A DNA stretch of 64,000 nucleotides from Glycomyces niveus (GCF_017592475.1 NZ_JAGFNP010000002.1:186001-250000), one strand, 5' to 3'. Shown: positions 34,063 through 43,258, counted from the first letter of the stretch. The notes: generated from the sequence alone by a model not told the origin. Numbers and translations are program-made.

Positions 34063-35237
34063 GGTTCGCGCGGTTGCCGATCGCGGTCGTCGGGGTGCTC
34101 GTGCTCGGTTACGGGATGCTGTGGGTGCGGCCTTCGCCTGCGGTGCATCTCATCGGGGTGTGCACGGTCGGCCTGCTGCTGGCGGCGTGCGGTGTCTGGT
34201 GGCCGCGGCTGCGGCGGTTCGTGCCCGCCGTCGCCCTGCTGGCGGCGGCCGCTTCGGTGGTGGCGACGGTGCTCGTTCGCGTCGCCTACCCGGGTGGGCA
34301 GCCGGAGACGCCGGGCGCGACCGGGGTGTGGCTGCTGGTCGAGTCGGGGGCGTTGACGCTCACCGTGTATCTGGTGGTGCGGTGGTCGGGCGGTGTGGCC
34401 GGTGGGTTCGCGGCCGTCGCGCCGGCGTTGGCGACCGCGCTGGCCTGGCAGCGGTTCGCCCTGGCGGGCACGGTGATCGAGGCGGCCGCCGTGAGTGCGG
34501 TGTGGCTGGTTCCCGCTGTCGGGGCGGCCGTGGCGGGGGCGTATCTGCGGTGGCTGGCGTTCGGGCGCCGCCGGGCGGTGGCCGACGCCCGGCGGGAGCA
34601 GCGGCTCGATCTGGCGAACGACCTGCACGACTTCGTGGCCCATGACATCAGCGAGATCGTGGCGCAGGCCCAGGCGGGCCGGTTCGTGTTCGGTGCGGAC
34701 CGGCCGGAGCTGGCGAAGCTGTTGGAGCGCATCGAGATCGCCGGTGTCCGGGCGCTCGGGTCGATGGACCGGACCCTCGCCTTGCTGCGCGACCCGGGCG
34801 AGGCGGCCCGCGCGCCGGTCGGCGGAGTGGACGACCTCGCCGAGCTGATCGCGCGTTTCAATGCGGGCGGCGGTCCTCAAGCGGCGCTTGACCTCCGGAT
34901 CGCCCGGCCGGTGCCGCGCGAATCGGGCGCGGTGGTCCACCGGGCCGTCACCGAGGCGCTGACGAACGTGCGCCGCCACGCCCCCACGGCCGCAACGGTA
35001 TCGATCGTCGTCTCCGAAGTGGACGGGTCGCTGGAGCTGCGCATCGAGGACGACGGCCGGGGCGCGCCGAAGCAGGCCGCCCGGGACTCCTCCGGGCTCG
35101 GCCTCGCCGGGATGGCCGAGCGCGCCGAGAGCCTCGGCGGGAGCTGCCGCGCCGGGCCGCGCGAGCCCTCGGGTTGGCGAATCGTTCTCGTACTTCCCTT
35201 GCAGGACCGTTCGATCAGTGAAGGAGTGGCACCGTGA
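34059..35237 (+). CDS. NarL-type sensor histidine kinase
   Basis: The 392-residue protein has about five N-terminal TM helices (residues 5-165), a HisKA_3 dimerisation segment with phospho-acceptor His190 in LANDLHDFVAHD, then HATPase motifs: N-box EALTNVRRHAP, G1 DDGRGAPK and G2 GLGLAGMAERAESLGG. There is no large extracytoplasmic loop, so it probably senses a membrane signal. It overlaps the upstream gene by 4 bp and the regulator by GTGA, a coupled three-gene unit. Confidence 0.92.
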   Translation: MRFARLPIAVVGVLVLGYGMLWVRPSPAVHLIGVCTVGLLLAACGVWWPRLRRFVPAVALLAAAASVVATVLVRVAYPGGQPETPGATGVWLLVESGALTLTVYLVVRWSGGVAGGFAAVAPALATALAWQRFALAGTVIEAAAVSAVWLVPAVGAAVAGAYLRWLAFGRRRAVADARREQRLDLANDLHDFVAHDISEIVAQAQAGRFVFGADRPELAKLLERIEIAGVRALGSMDRTLALLRDPGEAARAPVGGVDDLAELIARFNAGGGPQAALDLRIARPVPRESGAVVHRAVTEALTNVRRHAPTAATVSIVVSEVDGSLELRIEDDGRGAPKQAARDSSGLGLAGMAERAESLGGSCRAGPREPSGWRIVLVLPLQDRSISEGVAP

Positions 35238-35881
35238 CCATCCGGGTCCTCATCGCCGACGACCAGGAGGGCATCCGCGAGGCCTTCCGCATGGTGATCG
35301 ACGCGCAGCCCGACATGCGGGTGGTCGCCGAGGCCGCCGACGGGAAGAGCGCGCTCGCCCAGGCCGAGCTGCTGCGCCCCGATGTGGTCCTGGCGGACAT
35401 CCGGATGCCGGTGATGGACGGGCTCGAACTCACCCGCCGCCTCGCCGGACCGGAGGCGGCCGAGCCGCTGAAGGTGGTCGTGGTGACCACGTTCGACCTC
35501 GACGAGTACGTCTACACCGCCTTGCGGGACGGCGCGTGCGGCTACCTGCTCAAGCGCTCCGGCCCGAACCTCGTCATCGAGGCGATCCGCGCGGCCGTCT
35601 CGGGCGAGACCCTCATCAGCCCGCAGATCACGGTCAAGCTGCTGCGCAAGATGATCCCGCCCCAGGCCCCCACGAGCACCGGTGAGGCCCTGAGTGAACG
35701 CGAGCTCGAGGTCGTGCGGCTCGTCGCGCGCGGGCGCACCAACACCGAGATCGCGGGGGAGCTGTTCATCAGCGCGGGCACCGTCAAGAACCATCTGGCG
35801 AACGTGCAGCGCCGCCTCGGGGTGCGCAACCGGGTCGAGATCGCCGCGTGGGCGTGGTCCACCGGGCAGGTGACGGCCTGA
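35234..35881 (+). CDS. NarL/LuxR-family response regulator
   Basis: The 215-residue protein has a receiver domain with IADDQ, phospho-acceptor Asp55 in LADIRMP, TTFDLDEYVYTAL and the conserved Lys in YLLKRSG. The C-terminal LuxR HTH is LSERELEVVRLVARGRTNTE and FISAGTVKNHLANVQRRLGV. It is the cognate partner of the overlapping kinase. GTG start inside GTGA. Targets unknown; possibly its own operon. Confidence 0.95.
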   Translation: MTIRVLIADDQEGIREAFRMVIDAQPDMRVVAEAADGKSALAQAELLRPDVVLADIRMPVMDGLELTRRLAGPEAAEPLKVVVVTTFDLDEYVYTALRDGACGYLLKRSGPNLVIEAIRAAVSGETLISPQITVKLLRKMIPPQAPTSTGEALSERELEVVRLVARGRTNTEIAGELFISAGTVKNHLANVQRRLGVRNRVEIAAWAWSTGQVTA

Positions 35882-35957
35882 CCGATCCAGTTGCGACCTC
35901 GTTCCCCGGCGGCTCGCCGATGGGCTTACGCTGGCGGCATTCAGAGGAGGAGGGCCG

Positions 35958-36662
35958 ATGGCGCGAGCGTCACGGACGCACGAGGTGGTCGAACAGGTCC
36001 TCGACGCCATCATCGACGGCAAGCTGCGACCGGGAGAACCGCTGCCGCCTGAGGGCGTGCTCGCCGAGGACCTGCACGTCTCGCGGCTGACGCTGCGCGA
36101 GGCGGTGCGGCTGCTGCAGGCACAGGGCGTGATCGTGCAGGTGCCGGGCCGGCGCCACCGGGTCGCGCCCGTCGCGCAGTGGACCGGGCTCGAGGCGGTC
36201 GTGCGGCACGCCCGCAGCGCGGGGGAGCGGGAGCGGTCCTCGCTCGAACTGCTCGAAGTGCGCATGATGATCGAGACCGGCGCGGCCCAGCTCGCGGCCG
36301 AGCGCCGCTCCGACACCGACCTCGACGCGCTGCGCGAGCAGATCGAGCGCATGAAGGCCGCGCACGCGAAGACCGACGTGGCCGCGTTCGTCGCCGCCGA
36401 CCTCGCCTTCCACGACGTCATCCTCCACGCCGCCGACAACCGCATCCTCGTGGCGGCCCTGCTGCCGCTCACCGTGATGCTCGCCGAGACCCGCAGCGAG
36501 ACCAGCGCCGTCGCCGAGATCCGCGAGCACGCCATCGCCGAGCACACCGCGATCGTCGCCGCGCTCGCCTCCGGCGACCGGCTCGCCGCCCGCGACGCGA
36601 TGGCCAGCCACATGGACCAGACCCGCGGCGACCTGCTCGAATACGTGCATTCGCGCCGCTAG
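35958..36662 (+). CDS. GntR-family regulator, FadR subfamily (FCD domain)
   Basis: The 234-residue protein has the GntR winged helix (VVEQVLDAIIDGKLRPGEPL; LAEDLHVSRLTLREAVRLLQ; GVIVQVPGRRHRV) and an FCD effector domain with metal-site-like FVAADLAFHDVIL and IAEHTAIVAAL. AGGAGG precedes the ATG. It lies beside GH12, a beta-propeller/AbfB gene and GH127, and a TTCGTA..TACGAA palindrome occurs upstream of those genes. Control of the plant-polysaccharide genes in response to a sugar acid or other small carboxylate is inferred. Confidence 0.9.
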   Translation: MARASRTHEVVEQVLDAIIDGKLRPGEPLPPEGVLAEDLHVSRLTLREAVRLLQAQGVIVQVPGRRHRVAPVAQWTGLEAVVRHARSAGERERSSLELLEVRMMIETGAAQLAAERRSDTDLDALREQIERMKAAHAKTDVAAFVAADLAFHDVILHAADNRILVAALLPLTVMLAETRSETSAVAEIREHAIAEHTAIVAALASGDRLAARDAMASHMDQTRGDLLEYVHSRR

Positions 36663-36696
36663 GGTCGCCTCAGGGCCGCTTTCCTTTCCGCGCAAC

Positions 36697-36728
36697 AGGA
36701 CCGCCGGGCACATCGGCCCGGCGGTCCT
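36697..36728. terminator. Bidirectional terminator
   Basis: A perfect 13-bp stem AGGACCGCCGGGC / GCCCGGCGGTCCT with a 6-nt loop lies between the convergent gntR-type and GH12 genes. Confidence 0.75.
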
Positions 36729-36736
36729 TGAGTGCG

Positions 36737-37441
36737 CTACGCCCACACGTCGTAGCTGTTGCAGTTGAAGTTGTAGCCGCCGGTCGACGAGGTGATCTCG
36801 AAGCCGAACGCGATCTCGCCGATGGTCACCCGCGGCATGCGGCCGTTGGCGACCAGCCACTGGGCGTGCGCGGTGATGTCCACCCAGGAGTTGGTGGTGT
36901 GCTGGCGCGCCAGGAAGCTGTGCACGGCGTTGGAGCCGTTGCTGCCCTGGTAGTACGCCCAGGAGCGGCCGCCGAGGCTGACGTCGGTGACGTAGGAGCC
37001 GATCGGTCCGACGGCGCCGTGCCACTGCGTCCAGATCATGATCTCGTAGTCGTGGTCGTTGCCCCACACGTCGTAGGTGGTGCAGTAGGCGAGGTTGGAG
37101 CCGGTGGGGACGGAGACGTTGTGGTTGCTGGAGACGTTGCCCATGTTCCACACGTCGCGCCCGAGCTGGTAGGCGACGTGCGGGTAGGACTTGACGCCGC
37201 CGGTGTTCGGATGGTTCGCCCACACGCCCCAGTTGGAGTGGGAGTTCGCCCAGATGGACTGGTCGCCGGCGCCGCTGCCCCAGACGTGGTTGTTGACGGT
37301 GTACGCGCCGGTGGTCCACTTCCCCCAGTCGTCGGAGGTGGACCAGGCGGCGGCCTGCGCGGGGGACTGGAGGGCGCCGACGGCGCCGACGGTGGCCAGC
37401 GGTGCGGCCAGTGCTGCGGTGAGGAGCGATCTGCGCTGCAT
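36737..37441 (-). CDS. GH12 endoglucanase/xyloglucanase, secreted
   Basis: The 234-residue protein starts MQRRSLLTAALAAPLA with a twin-arginine-like leader cleaved near AQA-AAW. The GH12 catalytic pair is visible: nucleophile Glu133 in DYEIMIWTQW and acid/base Glu215 in GEIAFGFEITSS. Two Cys (120, 227) could form a disulfide. There is no carbohydrate-binding module. It would cut beta-1,4-glucan or xyloglucan outside the cell. It is divergent from the propeller/AbfB gene with a shared regulatory interval. Confidence 0.93.
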   Translation of the reverse strand: MQRRSLLTAALAAPLATVGAVGALQSPAQAAAWSTSDDWGKWTTGAYTVNNHVWGSGAGDQSIWANSHSNWGVWANHPNTGGVKSYPHVAYQLGRDVWNMGNVSSNHNVSVPTGSNLAYCTTYDVWGNDHDYEIMIWTQWHGAVGPIGSYVTDVSLGGRSWAYYQGSNGSNAVHSFLARQHTTNSWVDITAHAQWLVANGRMPRVTIGEIAFGFEITSSTGGYNFNCNSYDVWA

Positions 37442-37480
37442 GAAGGATTCGCCTTTCTCGCGGGAGTTCGTCCTGAAACA

Positions 37481-37500
37481 TTCGTAGATGTACGAACATC
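37481..37500. promoter_or_regulatory. Candidate FadR/GntR operator
   Basis: TTCGTAGATGTACGAA (37481-37496) is a palindrome with perfect 6-bp arms, overlapped by a second, GATGTACGAACATC (37487-37500). It lies 40 bp upstream of the GH12 start in the 256-bp divergent glycosidase interval, next to the FadR-type gene. The interval is markedly AT-richer than its surroundings. Confidence 0.55.
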
Positions 37501-37615
37501 GATGGGTTGATTAGATCATGTAACAAAGTTCATGTCCATACGTGAATACTTGATTCCAAATATTGACAAACCGATCGGCCCTCAGGGGCGGTGCCGCGCG
37601 GGAGCGCTCTCGTTG

Positions 37616-37657
37616 AATATCGAGGATATTGACTACGTCGATGTCGATTGTTACCCT
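37616..37657 (+). promoter_or_regulatory. Promoter and palindrome upstream of propeller/AbfB gene
   Basis: AATATCGAGGATATT (37616-37630) has perfect 6-bp arms around GAG and overlaps a -35 TTGACT (37629-37634), with TACCCT (37652-37657) as -10 after 17 bp. The start codon is 41 nt further on, preceded by GGAGAG. Confidence 0.5.
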
Positions 37658-37697
37658 TCACATCATCATTTTCGACTGCACGAACCCTGGAGAGTCA

Positions 37698-39128
37698 ATG
37701 TCGACACCCTCAAGACCGCAAGGTCTCAGCCGCCGTGGGCTCATCGCCGCCGCGGCCGCCCTCCCCGCCGCCGCGCTGCTCCCGGCATCACCCGCGGCGG
37801 CCCAGACCGCTTACACCGGCTATCTCATGGCCCACTTCATCGGCGAAGGCTCCGGCGGCGAGCAGATCTACCTCGCCCACTCCGACAACGGCCTCAACTG
37901 GACCGACCTCAACCGCGGCCAGATCGTCCTGCGCACCCCCATCGGCACCAAGGGCGTCCGCGACCCCATCATCGTGCGCAACCCCGCCGGCAACCGGTAC
38001 TGGATCGTCGCCACCGACCTCCACATCGGATCGGGCACGTCCTGGACCGACGCGCAGCACGTCGGCAGCCGCAACCTCGTCGTCTGGGAGTCGACCGACC
38101 TCGTCAACTGGTCGATCCCCTGGCTGCTCCCGGTCGCCGCCAACATCGGCGACGCCGGCGACGCCTGGGCGCCCGAGGCCATCTGGGACGCCTCCGCCGG
38201 GAACTTCCTGCTCTACTGGGCCACCAACTCGACCCTGAACGGCATCAAGAAGCACCGCATCTGGAGCGCGCGCACCACCGACTTCCGCACCATCACCAGC
38301 CCGCAGGTCTACATCAACCTCGCCGGGTCCGAGCAGCTCATCGACACCCAGATCATCGAGGCCAACACCGGCGACTACCGCTACTACCGCGCCTCCAAGA
38401 CCACCCAGATCGTCATCGAGGGCGGCAACTCCCTCACCGGCACCTGGACCCGCCTCGGCGACCTCTCCGGCCTCACCGGCGGCGGCGTCGAAGGCCCGAT
38501 GTGGGCGAAGTTCAACGACCGCAACGAATGGGCGCTGTGGCTCGACCAGTACGCCACCGGCCGCGGCTACCTGCCCGTCGTCACCACCAACCCCGCCGCA
38601 GTCTCCGGCTACCGCATCGCCTCGGGCTACAGCATGGGCGCCAACCTCAAACGGCACGGCTTCATCCTCAACCTCACCCAGGCCGAGGAGACGCGGGTCC
38701 TCAACCGCTACCAGGCGCCGGTGTTCAACCGGCTCCAGTCCTACAACTACCAGGACCGCTACGTGCGCCACTACAACATGGACGTGCGCATCGACCCCGG
38801 CGTGAACCCCGCCCAGGACGCCCAGTTCCGGCTCGTGCCCGGCCTGGCCTCCTCGAGCGCGGTCTCCTTCGAGTCCGTGAACTTCCCCGGGCACTTCCTG
38901 CGGCACGTCAACTACGACTTCGTACTCGCCCCCAGGGAATCGGGCGGCACGTTCAACGCCGACGCCACCTTCAACCGGGTCGCGGGGCTCGCCGACTCCT
39001 CCTGGAGCTCGTTCACCTCGTACAACTTCCCGACCCGCTACATCCGCCACTACGGGTACGCGCTGCGGCTCGACCCCGTGAGCACCACCCAGGAACGGGC
39101 CGACGCGACCTTCCGCGTCACCACCTGA
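37698..39128 (+). CDS. Secreted GH43-like beta-propeller with AbfB (CBM42-like) domain
   Basis: The 476-residue protein has a Tat leader (LSRRGLIAAAAALPAAALLP). A five-bladed-propeller region follows (IYLAHSDNGLNWTDL, GVRDPIIVRNPAGNRYWIVA, APEAIWDASAGNFLLYW, VEGPMWAKF). The C-terminal 150 residues form an arabinofuranosidase-B-type beta-trefoil with repeats such as LQSYNYQDRYVRHYN and FTSYNFPTRYIRHYG. It probably acts on arabinose-containing plant polymers at the surface. The start is set by GGAGAG. A hairpin separates it from GH127, which lies 74 nt downstream. Confidence 0.85.
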   Translation: MSTPSRPQGLSRRGLIAAAAALPAAALLPASPAAAQTAYTGYLMAHFIGEGSGGEQIYLAHSDNGLNWTDLNRGQIVLRTPIGTKGVRDPIIVRNPAGNRYWIVATDLHIGSGTSWTDAQHVGSRNLVVWESTDLVNWSIPWLLPVAANIGDAGDAWAPEAIWDASAGNFLLYWATNSTLNGIKKHRIWSARTTDFRTITSPQVYINLAGSEQLIDTQIIEANTGDYRYYRASKTTQIVIEGGNSLTGTWTRLGDLSGLTGGGVEGPMWAKFNDRNEWALWLDQYATGRGYLPVVTTNPAAVSGYRIASGYSMGANLKRHGFILNLTQAEETRVLNRYQAPVFNRLQSYNYQDRYVRHYNMDVRIDPGVNPAQDAQFRLVPGLASSSAVSFESVNFPGHFLRHVNYDFVLAPRESGGTFNADATFNRVAGLADSSWSSFTSYNFPTRYIRHYGYALRLDPVSTTQERADATFRVTT

Positions 39129-39142
39129 TTCCCGACCAGACC

Positions 39143-39174
39143 GCCCGGCGCGGGACCCACCGCCCGCGCCGGGC
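39143..39174 (+). terminator. Intercistronic hairpin
   Basis: A perfect 12-bp stem GCCCGGCGCGGG / CCCGCGCCGGGC with an 8-nt loop lies 14 nt after the propeller gene stop. It may attenuate readthrough into the GH127 gene or stabilise the upstream mRNA. Confidence 0.6.
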
Positions 39175-39202
39175 CTCCCTCGAAATCCCTCTGGAGACAC
39201 GC

Positions 39203-41929
39203 ATGTCCAATGTCAGCCGCCGCCGCCTCATCCAAGCCGCCGGCGTTGCCGCCGTAGCCACCGCCGCACCCGTCACCGGCGGAACCCAGGCGCAGGCCGC
39301 GATCGCCCCCGCCAGGCCCGACTTCGGGGCCGCCGCACACGAATTCCCGCTCGGCCAGGTCACCCTGAACGCCGGACGCTGGCTCGAGAACCAGAACCGC
39401 ACCCTCGCCTACCTGCGCTTCGTCGACGTCAACCGCCTGCTCTACAACTTCCGCGCCACCCACAAGCTGTCCACGGCGGGCGCGGCCCCGAACGGCGGCT
39501 GGGACGCCCCCGACTTCCCCTTCCGCACCCACATGCAGGGCCACTTCCTCACCGCTTGGGCCCAAGCGTGGGCCGTCCTCGGCGACACGACCTGCCGCGA
39601 CAAGGCGAACACCATGGTCGCCGAACTCGCCAAGTGCCAGGCCAACAACGCCGCCGCCGGATTCGCCGCCGGGTACCTCAGCGGGTTCCCCGAATCCAAC
39701 TTCGACGCCCTCGAGAACGGCACCAAGGGCGACGTCCTCTACTACTGCCTCCACAAGACCCTCGCCGGCCTCCTCGACGTGTGGCGGCTCATGGGCTCCA
39801 CCCAGGCCCGCGACGTGCTCCTCAGCTTCGCCGCATGGGTCGACGCCCGCACCGCCCGGCTCTCGACCACCCAGATGCAGAACGTGCTGCGCGTCGAGTT
39901 CGGCGGCATGAACACCGTCTTCGCCGACCTCTACCAGCAGACGGGCACCGAGCGCTGGTTGACCGTCGCGAAGCGGTTCGACCACGCCGCGGTCTTCGAC
40001 CCGCTCGCGAACAACCAGGACCAGCTCAACGGCCTGCACGCGAACACGCAGGTGCCCAAGATGATCGGGGCCGCCCGCGAGTACAAGGCCACCGGCACGA
40101 CCCGCTACCGCGACATCGCCCGGAACTTCTGGAACATCGTGGTCGGCGCCCACACGTACGTGATCGGCGGCAACAGCGAGGCCGAGCACTTCCGCGCCCC
40201 CAACGCCATCGCCCGGTACCTCGACACCGACACGTGCGAGGGCTGCAACACCTACAACATGCTCCGCCTCACCCGCGAGCTGTGGCTCCTCGACCCGAAC
40301 AACGCCGCCTACTTCGACTACTACGAGCGGGCCCTGCTCAACCACCTCATCGGCTGGCAGAACCCCGCCGACGCGCACGGGCACATCACCTACTTCACGT
40401 CCTTGAACCCGGGCGGGCGCCGCGGCGTCGGCCCGGCCTGGGGCGGCGGCACCTGGAGCACCGACTACAACTCGTTCTGGTGCTGCCAGGGCACGGCCCT
40501 CGAGACGTTCACCAAGCTCATGGACTCGGTGTACTTCAAAGCCGACACGACCCTCTACGTCAACCTTTACACGCCCTCGCGCCTGAACTGGACCGAGCGC
40601 GGCATCACCGTGGTGCAGTCCACGTCGTACCCGGTGAGCGACACGACGACCCTCACCGTGACCGGCACCGTCTCGGGCTCCTGGACGATGCGCCTGCGCA
40701 TCCCTGCGTGGACCTCGGGTGCGGTGATCAGCGTCAACGGCCAGACCCAGAACATCACCGCGACCCCCGGCACCTACGCCGCCCTGACCCGCACGTGGGC
40801 CTCCGGCGACACGGTCACCGTGAAGCTCCCGATGAGCCTGAAGATGCAGGCGGCCAACGACGACGAGAACGTGGCGGCGGCGGTCTTCGGGCCCACGGTC
40901 CTGTCCGGCAACTACGGGAACACCGCGCTCGGCACCCTGCCCTCGCTCGACGTGGACTCGATCGAGCGGACCAGCACCACCTCCCTCGCGTTCACCGCCA
41001 CCGCCGACGGCGCCCAGGTGAACCTCGGCCCGTTCTACGACGCCCACGGCCACAACTACACCGTCTACTGGAACGCCTCAGGGGACGGCTCGACCACGAC
41101 CCCCGCGTTCAAGCTCTACAACGCGAACTCGAACCTCGTGCTCGGCGTGCAGGACATGTCAACGGCCGCAGGCGGACTCGCACTGCAGTGGAACGACACG
41201 AACACCGCCGACCACAAGTGGGAGCTCGTCGTCGACGGGTCGAACGTGAAGCTCCGCAACCGCAACTCCGGGCTCGTCCTCGGCGTCGAGGGCATGTCGA
41301 CCACCGACAACGCCCGCGTCCTGCAATGGGGCGACAACGGCACCGCCGACCACCTGTGGGCGATCGTCGACAACGGCGACGGCCGGCACAAGGTCCGCAA
41401 CGCCCACACCGGGAAGCTCCTGGCGATCCTCAACGCCTCGACCGCCGCCGGGGGCCAAGCCGTGCAGGACTCCGACAACGGGACCGCCGACAACCTCTGG
41501 CGCTTCGTGCCCGACGGGGCCCGCCGCATCCAGAACGTCAACAGCGGCATGGTCATCGGCGTCCAGAACATGTCGACCGCCAACGGCGGCCTCGCGGTCC
41601 AGTGGGGGAGCACCGGCACCGCCGACCACTTCTGGACCGCGGTGCTTGACACCGGCGGCTACTTCAAGCTGCGCAACGGCAACAGCGGCAAGGTCCTCGG
41701 CGTGGAGAACGCCTCCACCGCCGCGGGCGCGCGCGTCATGCAGTGGGACGACAACGGCACCAACGACCACCGCTGGCGGCTGCGGTACGGCTCGAACGGG
41801 GCCTTCCGCATCCAATGCGCCAACGGCGGCAAGGTCCTCGGCGTCCAGAACGCCTCGAAGACCCAAGGCGCCCAGATCATCACGTGGGACGACACGGGCG
41901 CCGCCGACCACCTCTGGAAGTTCGTCTAA
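39203..41929 (+). CDS. Secreted GH127 beta-L-arabinofuranosidase with RICIN repeats
   Basis: The 908-residue protein has a Tat leader (VSRRRLIQAAGVAAVA), then a DUF1680/GH127 catalytic domain to about residue 620. The zinc/catalytic thiol elements are visible: Glu in GGNSEAEHF, Cys pair in DTCEGCNTYNML and the CC in NSFWCCQGTALE, where the second group holds the nucleophile Cys in HypBA1. The last 270 residues are five or six RICIN-type blades (LVLGVQDMSTAAGGLALQW, KVLGVENASTAAGARVMQW). Likely role: removal of beta-L-arabinose from hydroxyproline-rich glycoproteins or pectin. The TAA overlaps the stop of the convergent MFS gene. Confidence 0.9.
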   Translation: MSNVSRRRLIQAAGVAAVATAAPVTGGTQAQAAIAPARPDFGAAAHEFPLGQVTLNAGRWLENQNRTLAYLRFVDVNRLLYNFRATHKLSTAGAAPNGGWDAPDFPFRTHMQGHFLTAWAQAWAVLGDTTCRDKANTMVAELAKCQANNAAAGFAAGYLSGFPESNFDALENGTKGDVLYYCLHKTLAGLLDVWRLMGSTQARDVLLSFAAWVDARTARLSTTQMQNVLRVEFGGMNTVFADLYQQTGTERWLTVAKRFDHAAVFDPLANNQDQLNGLHANTQVPKMIGAAREYKATGTTRYRDIARNFWNIVVGAHTYVIGGNSEAEHFRAPNAIARYLDTDTCEGCNTYNMLRLTRELWLLDPNNAAYFDYYERALLNHLIGWQNPADAHGHITYFTSLNPGGRRGVGPAWGGGTWSTDYNSFWCCQGTALETFTKLMDSVYFKADTTLYVNLYTPSRLNWTERGITVVQSTSYPVSDTTTLTVTGTVSGSWTMRLRIPAWTSGAVISVNGQTQNITATPGTYAALTRTWASGDTVTVKLPMSLKMQAANDDENVAAAVFGPTVLSGNYGNTALGTLPSLDVDSIERTSTTSLAFTATADGAQVNLGPFYDAHGHNYTVYWNASGDGSTTTPAFKLYNANSNLVLGVQDMSTAAGGLALQWNDTNTADHKWELVVDGSNVKLRNRNSGLVLGVEGMSTTDNARVLQWGDNGTADHLWAIVDNGDGRHKVRNAHTGKLLAILNASTAAGGQAVQDSDNGTADNLWRFVPDGARRIQNVNSGMVIGVQNMSTANGGLAVQWGSTGTADHFWTAVLDTGGYFKLRNGNSGKVLGVENASTAAGARVMQWDDNGTNDHRWRLRYGSNGAFRIQCANGGKVLGVQNASKTQGAQIITWDDTGAADHLWKFV

Positions 41930-43221
41930 CCGGCGTCCCGACTCGTCTGCGGCGCGCGGGCCGAACCCGGCTTGCGCGCCGCGGGCGAGCAGACCAGCGC
42001 GATCGCCACGAGCACGAGCACCACGTAGAACGCGTTCCGCAGCCCCGCGCTCTCGCCCAGCAGGCCGATCAGCGGCGGGCCGATGAGGAACGCGCAGTAG
42101 CCCACGGTCGCCACCACCGCCACGTTCGCGGTCGCCTTCTCCGGGTCGTCCGCCGCGGCCGACATGCCCACCGGGAAGCCCAGCGACGCGCCGACGCCCC
42201 ACAGGACCGTGCCGACGATGGCGACCGGCGCGGTCGGGCCGATGATCACCAGCAGCAGGCCGACGAGCGCCAGCAGCGCCGAGCCGGCCAGCACGGGCAC
42301 GCGCCCGAACCGGTCGAGGAACCAGCCGCCGCCCATGCGTCCCAGCGTCATCGCGGTCACGAACACGGCGAACACCGCCGCTCCGCCGGGGTTGGTGAGC
42401 CCGTACCCGTCGACCATCGCCAGGCCCAGCCAGTCGTTCGCGGTGCCCTCGGTGAACGCCATGCCGAGGATGATGAGGCCGATGAGCAGGACCCGCACGT
42501 CCGTCCAGGCCGCCAGGCGGGTGCGCCACCCGGCCTTCTCGCCCGGCTCGGCCTCGCGCGGCTCCTCGGCCGGCTGCAGGAACTTGACCACGTACACCGA
42601 GACGGACAGCACCGCGAGGCCCACGACCGTGAGGTGCCAGCCCGCGGTGACGCCCAGCTGCTCGGTCAGCGCTCCCAGGCCCGCGCCGAGCATCGTGCCG
42701 ACGCTGAAGCCCGCGTGGAACATCGGCATCAGCGTCCTGCCGATCCGCCGCTCGTTCGCCGCGCCGGAGAGGTTCATCGCCACGTCCAGCACCGAGTTGC
42801 CCGCCCCGAGCACCATCAGCGCCGCGAACAGCGCCCAGTAGGACGGCGCGAACCCGGCGATCAGGCCGATCGCGATCAGCCCGGCCGCCGTCAGTCCGAG
42901 GAACCACCGGATCGCGGCCGTCGCCCCCAGATGCGCCACCACGTGCCCCGAGGCGATCAGGCCGAGCATCGCCCCGGCCGAGAGCCCCAGGATGAGTACG
43001 CCCATCTCCTGCGTGGTCGCGCCCAGGAGGTCGCGCATGTTCGGGACTCGCGCGGCCCAGTTCGCGAACACGAACCCCGAGAGCGCGAACACCGCGAACA
43101 CGGCGTTGCGCCAGGCCACGAGCGCGGGATCGGTGCGGGCGGGCAGGGCGGCGCGGGTCACGGCGGTCCAATCGGGCGGCGGCGGAGCGGGCGCAGGACA
43201 GGCCCGGTCCCCAGCTTGCAC
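41926..43221 (-). CDS. MFS transporter
   Basis: The 431-residue protein has about 12 TM helices with MFS patterns GLIASGHVVAHLGATAAIR (loop 2-3) and GRMGGGWFLDRFGRVPVLAG (loop 8-9). It resembles the FucP/YbjJ-like group of MFS proteins. GTG start without a strong ribosome binding site; a start further in is possible because the N-terminal 35 residues are Pro/Ala-rich. It overlaps the GH127 stop by 4 bp tail to tail. Sugar uptake linked to the glycosidases is possible but not shown. Confidence 0.85.
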   Translation of the reverse strand: MQAGDRACPAPAPPPPDWTAVTRAALPARTDPALVAWRNAVFAVFALSGFVFANWAARVPNMRDLLGATTQEMGVLILGLSAGAMLGLIASGHVVAHLGATAAIRWFLGLTAAGLIAIGLIAGFAPSYWALFAALMVLGAGNSVLDVAMNLSGAANERRIGRTLMPMFHAGFSVGTMLGAGLGALTEQLGVTAGWHLTVVGLAVLSVSVYVVKFLQPAEEPREAEPGEKAGWRTRLAAWTDVRVLLIGLIILGMAFTEGTANDWLGLAMVDGYGLTNPGGAAVFAVFVTAMTLGRMGGGWFLDRFGRVPVLAGSALLALVGLLLVIIGPTAPVAIVGTVLWGVGASLGFPVGMSAAADDPEKATANVAVVATVGYCAFLIGPPLIGLLGESAGLRNAFYVVLVLVAIALVCSPAARKPGSARAPQTSRDAG

Positions 43222-43258
43222 CGGGGTGCGGCGTTCGACAAACGAATTCGACGGGTTG

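Noticed and set aside
37532..39202. N-terminal extension of the GH127 frame through the propeller gene
   Set aside because: The open frame continues upstream only as an out-of-frame shadow of the propeller gene. The Tat leader at 39203 fixes the true start.
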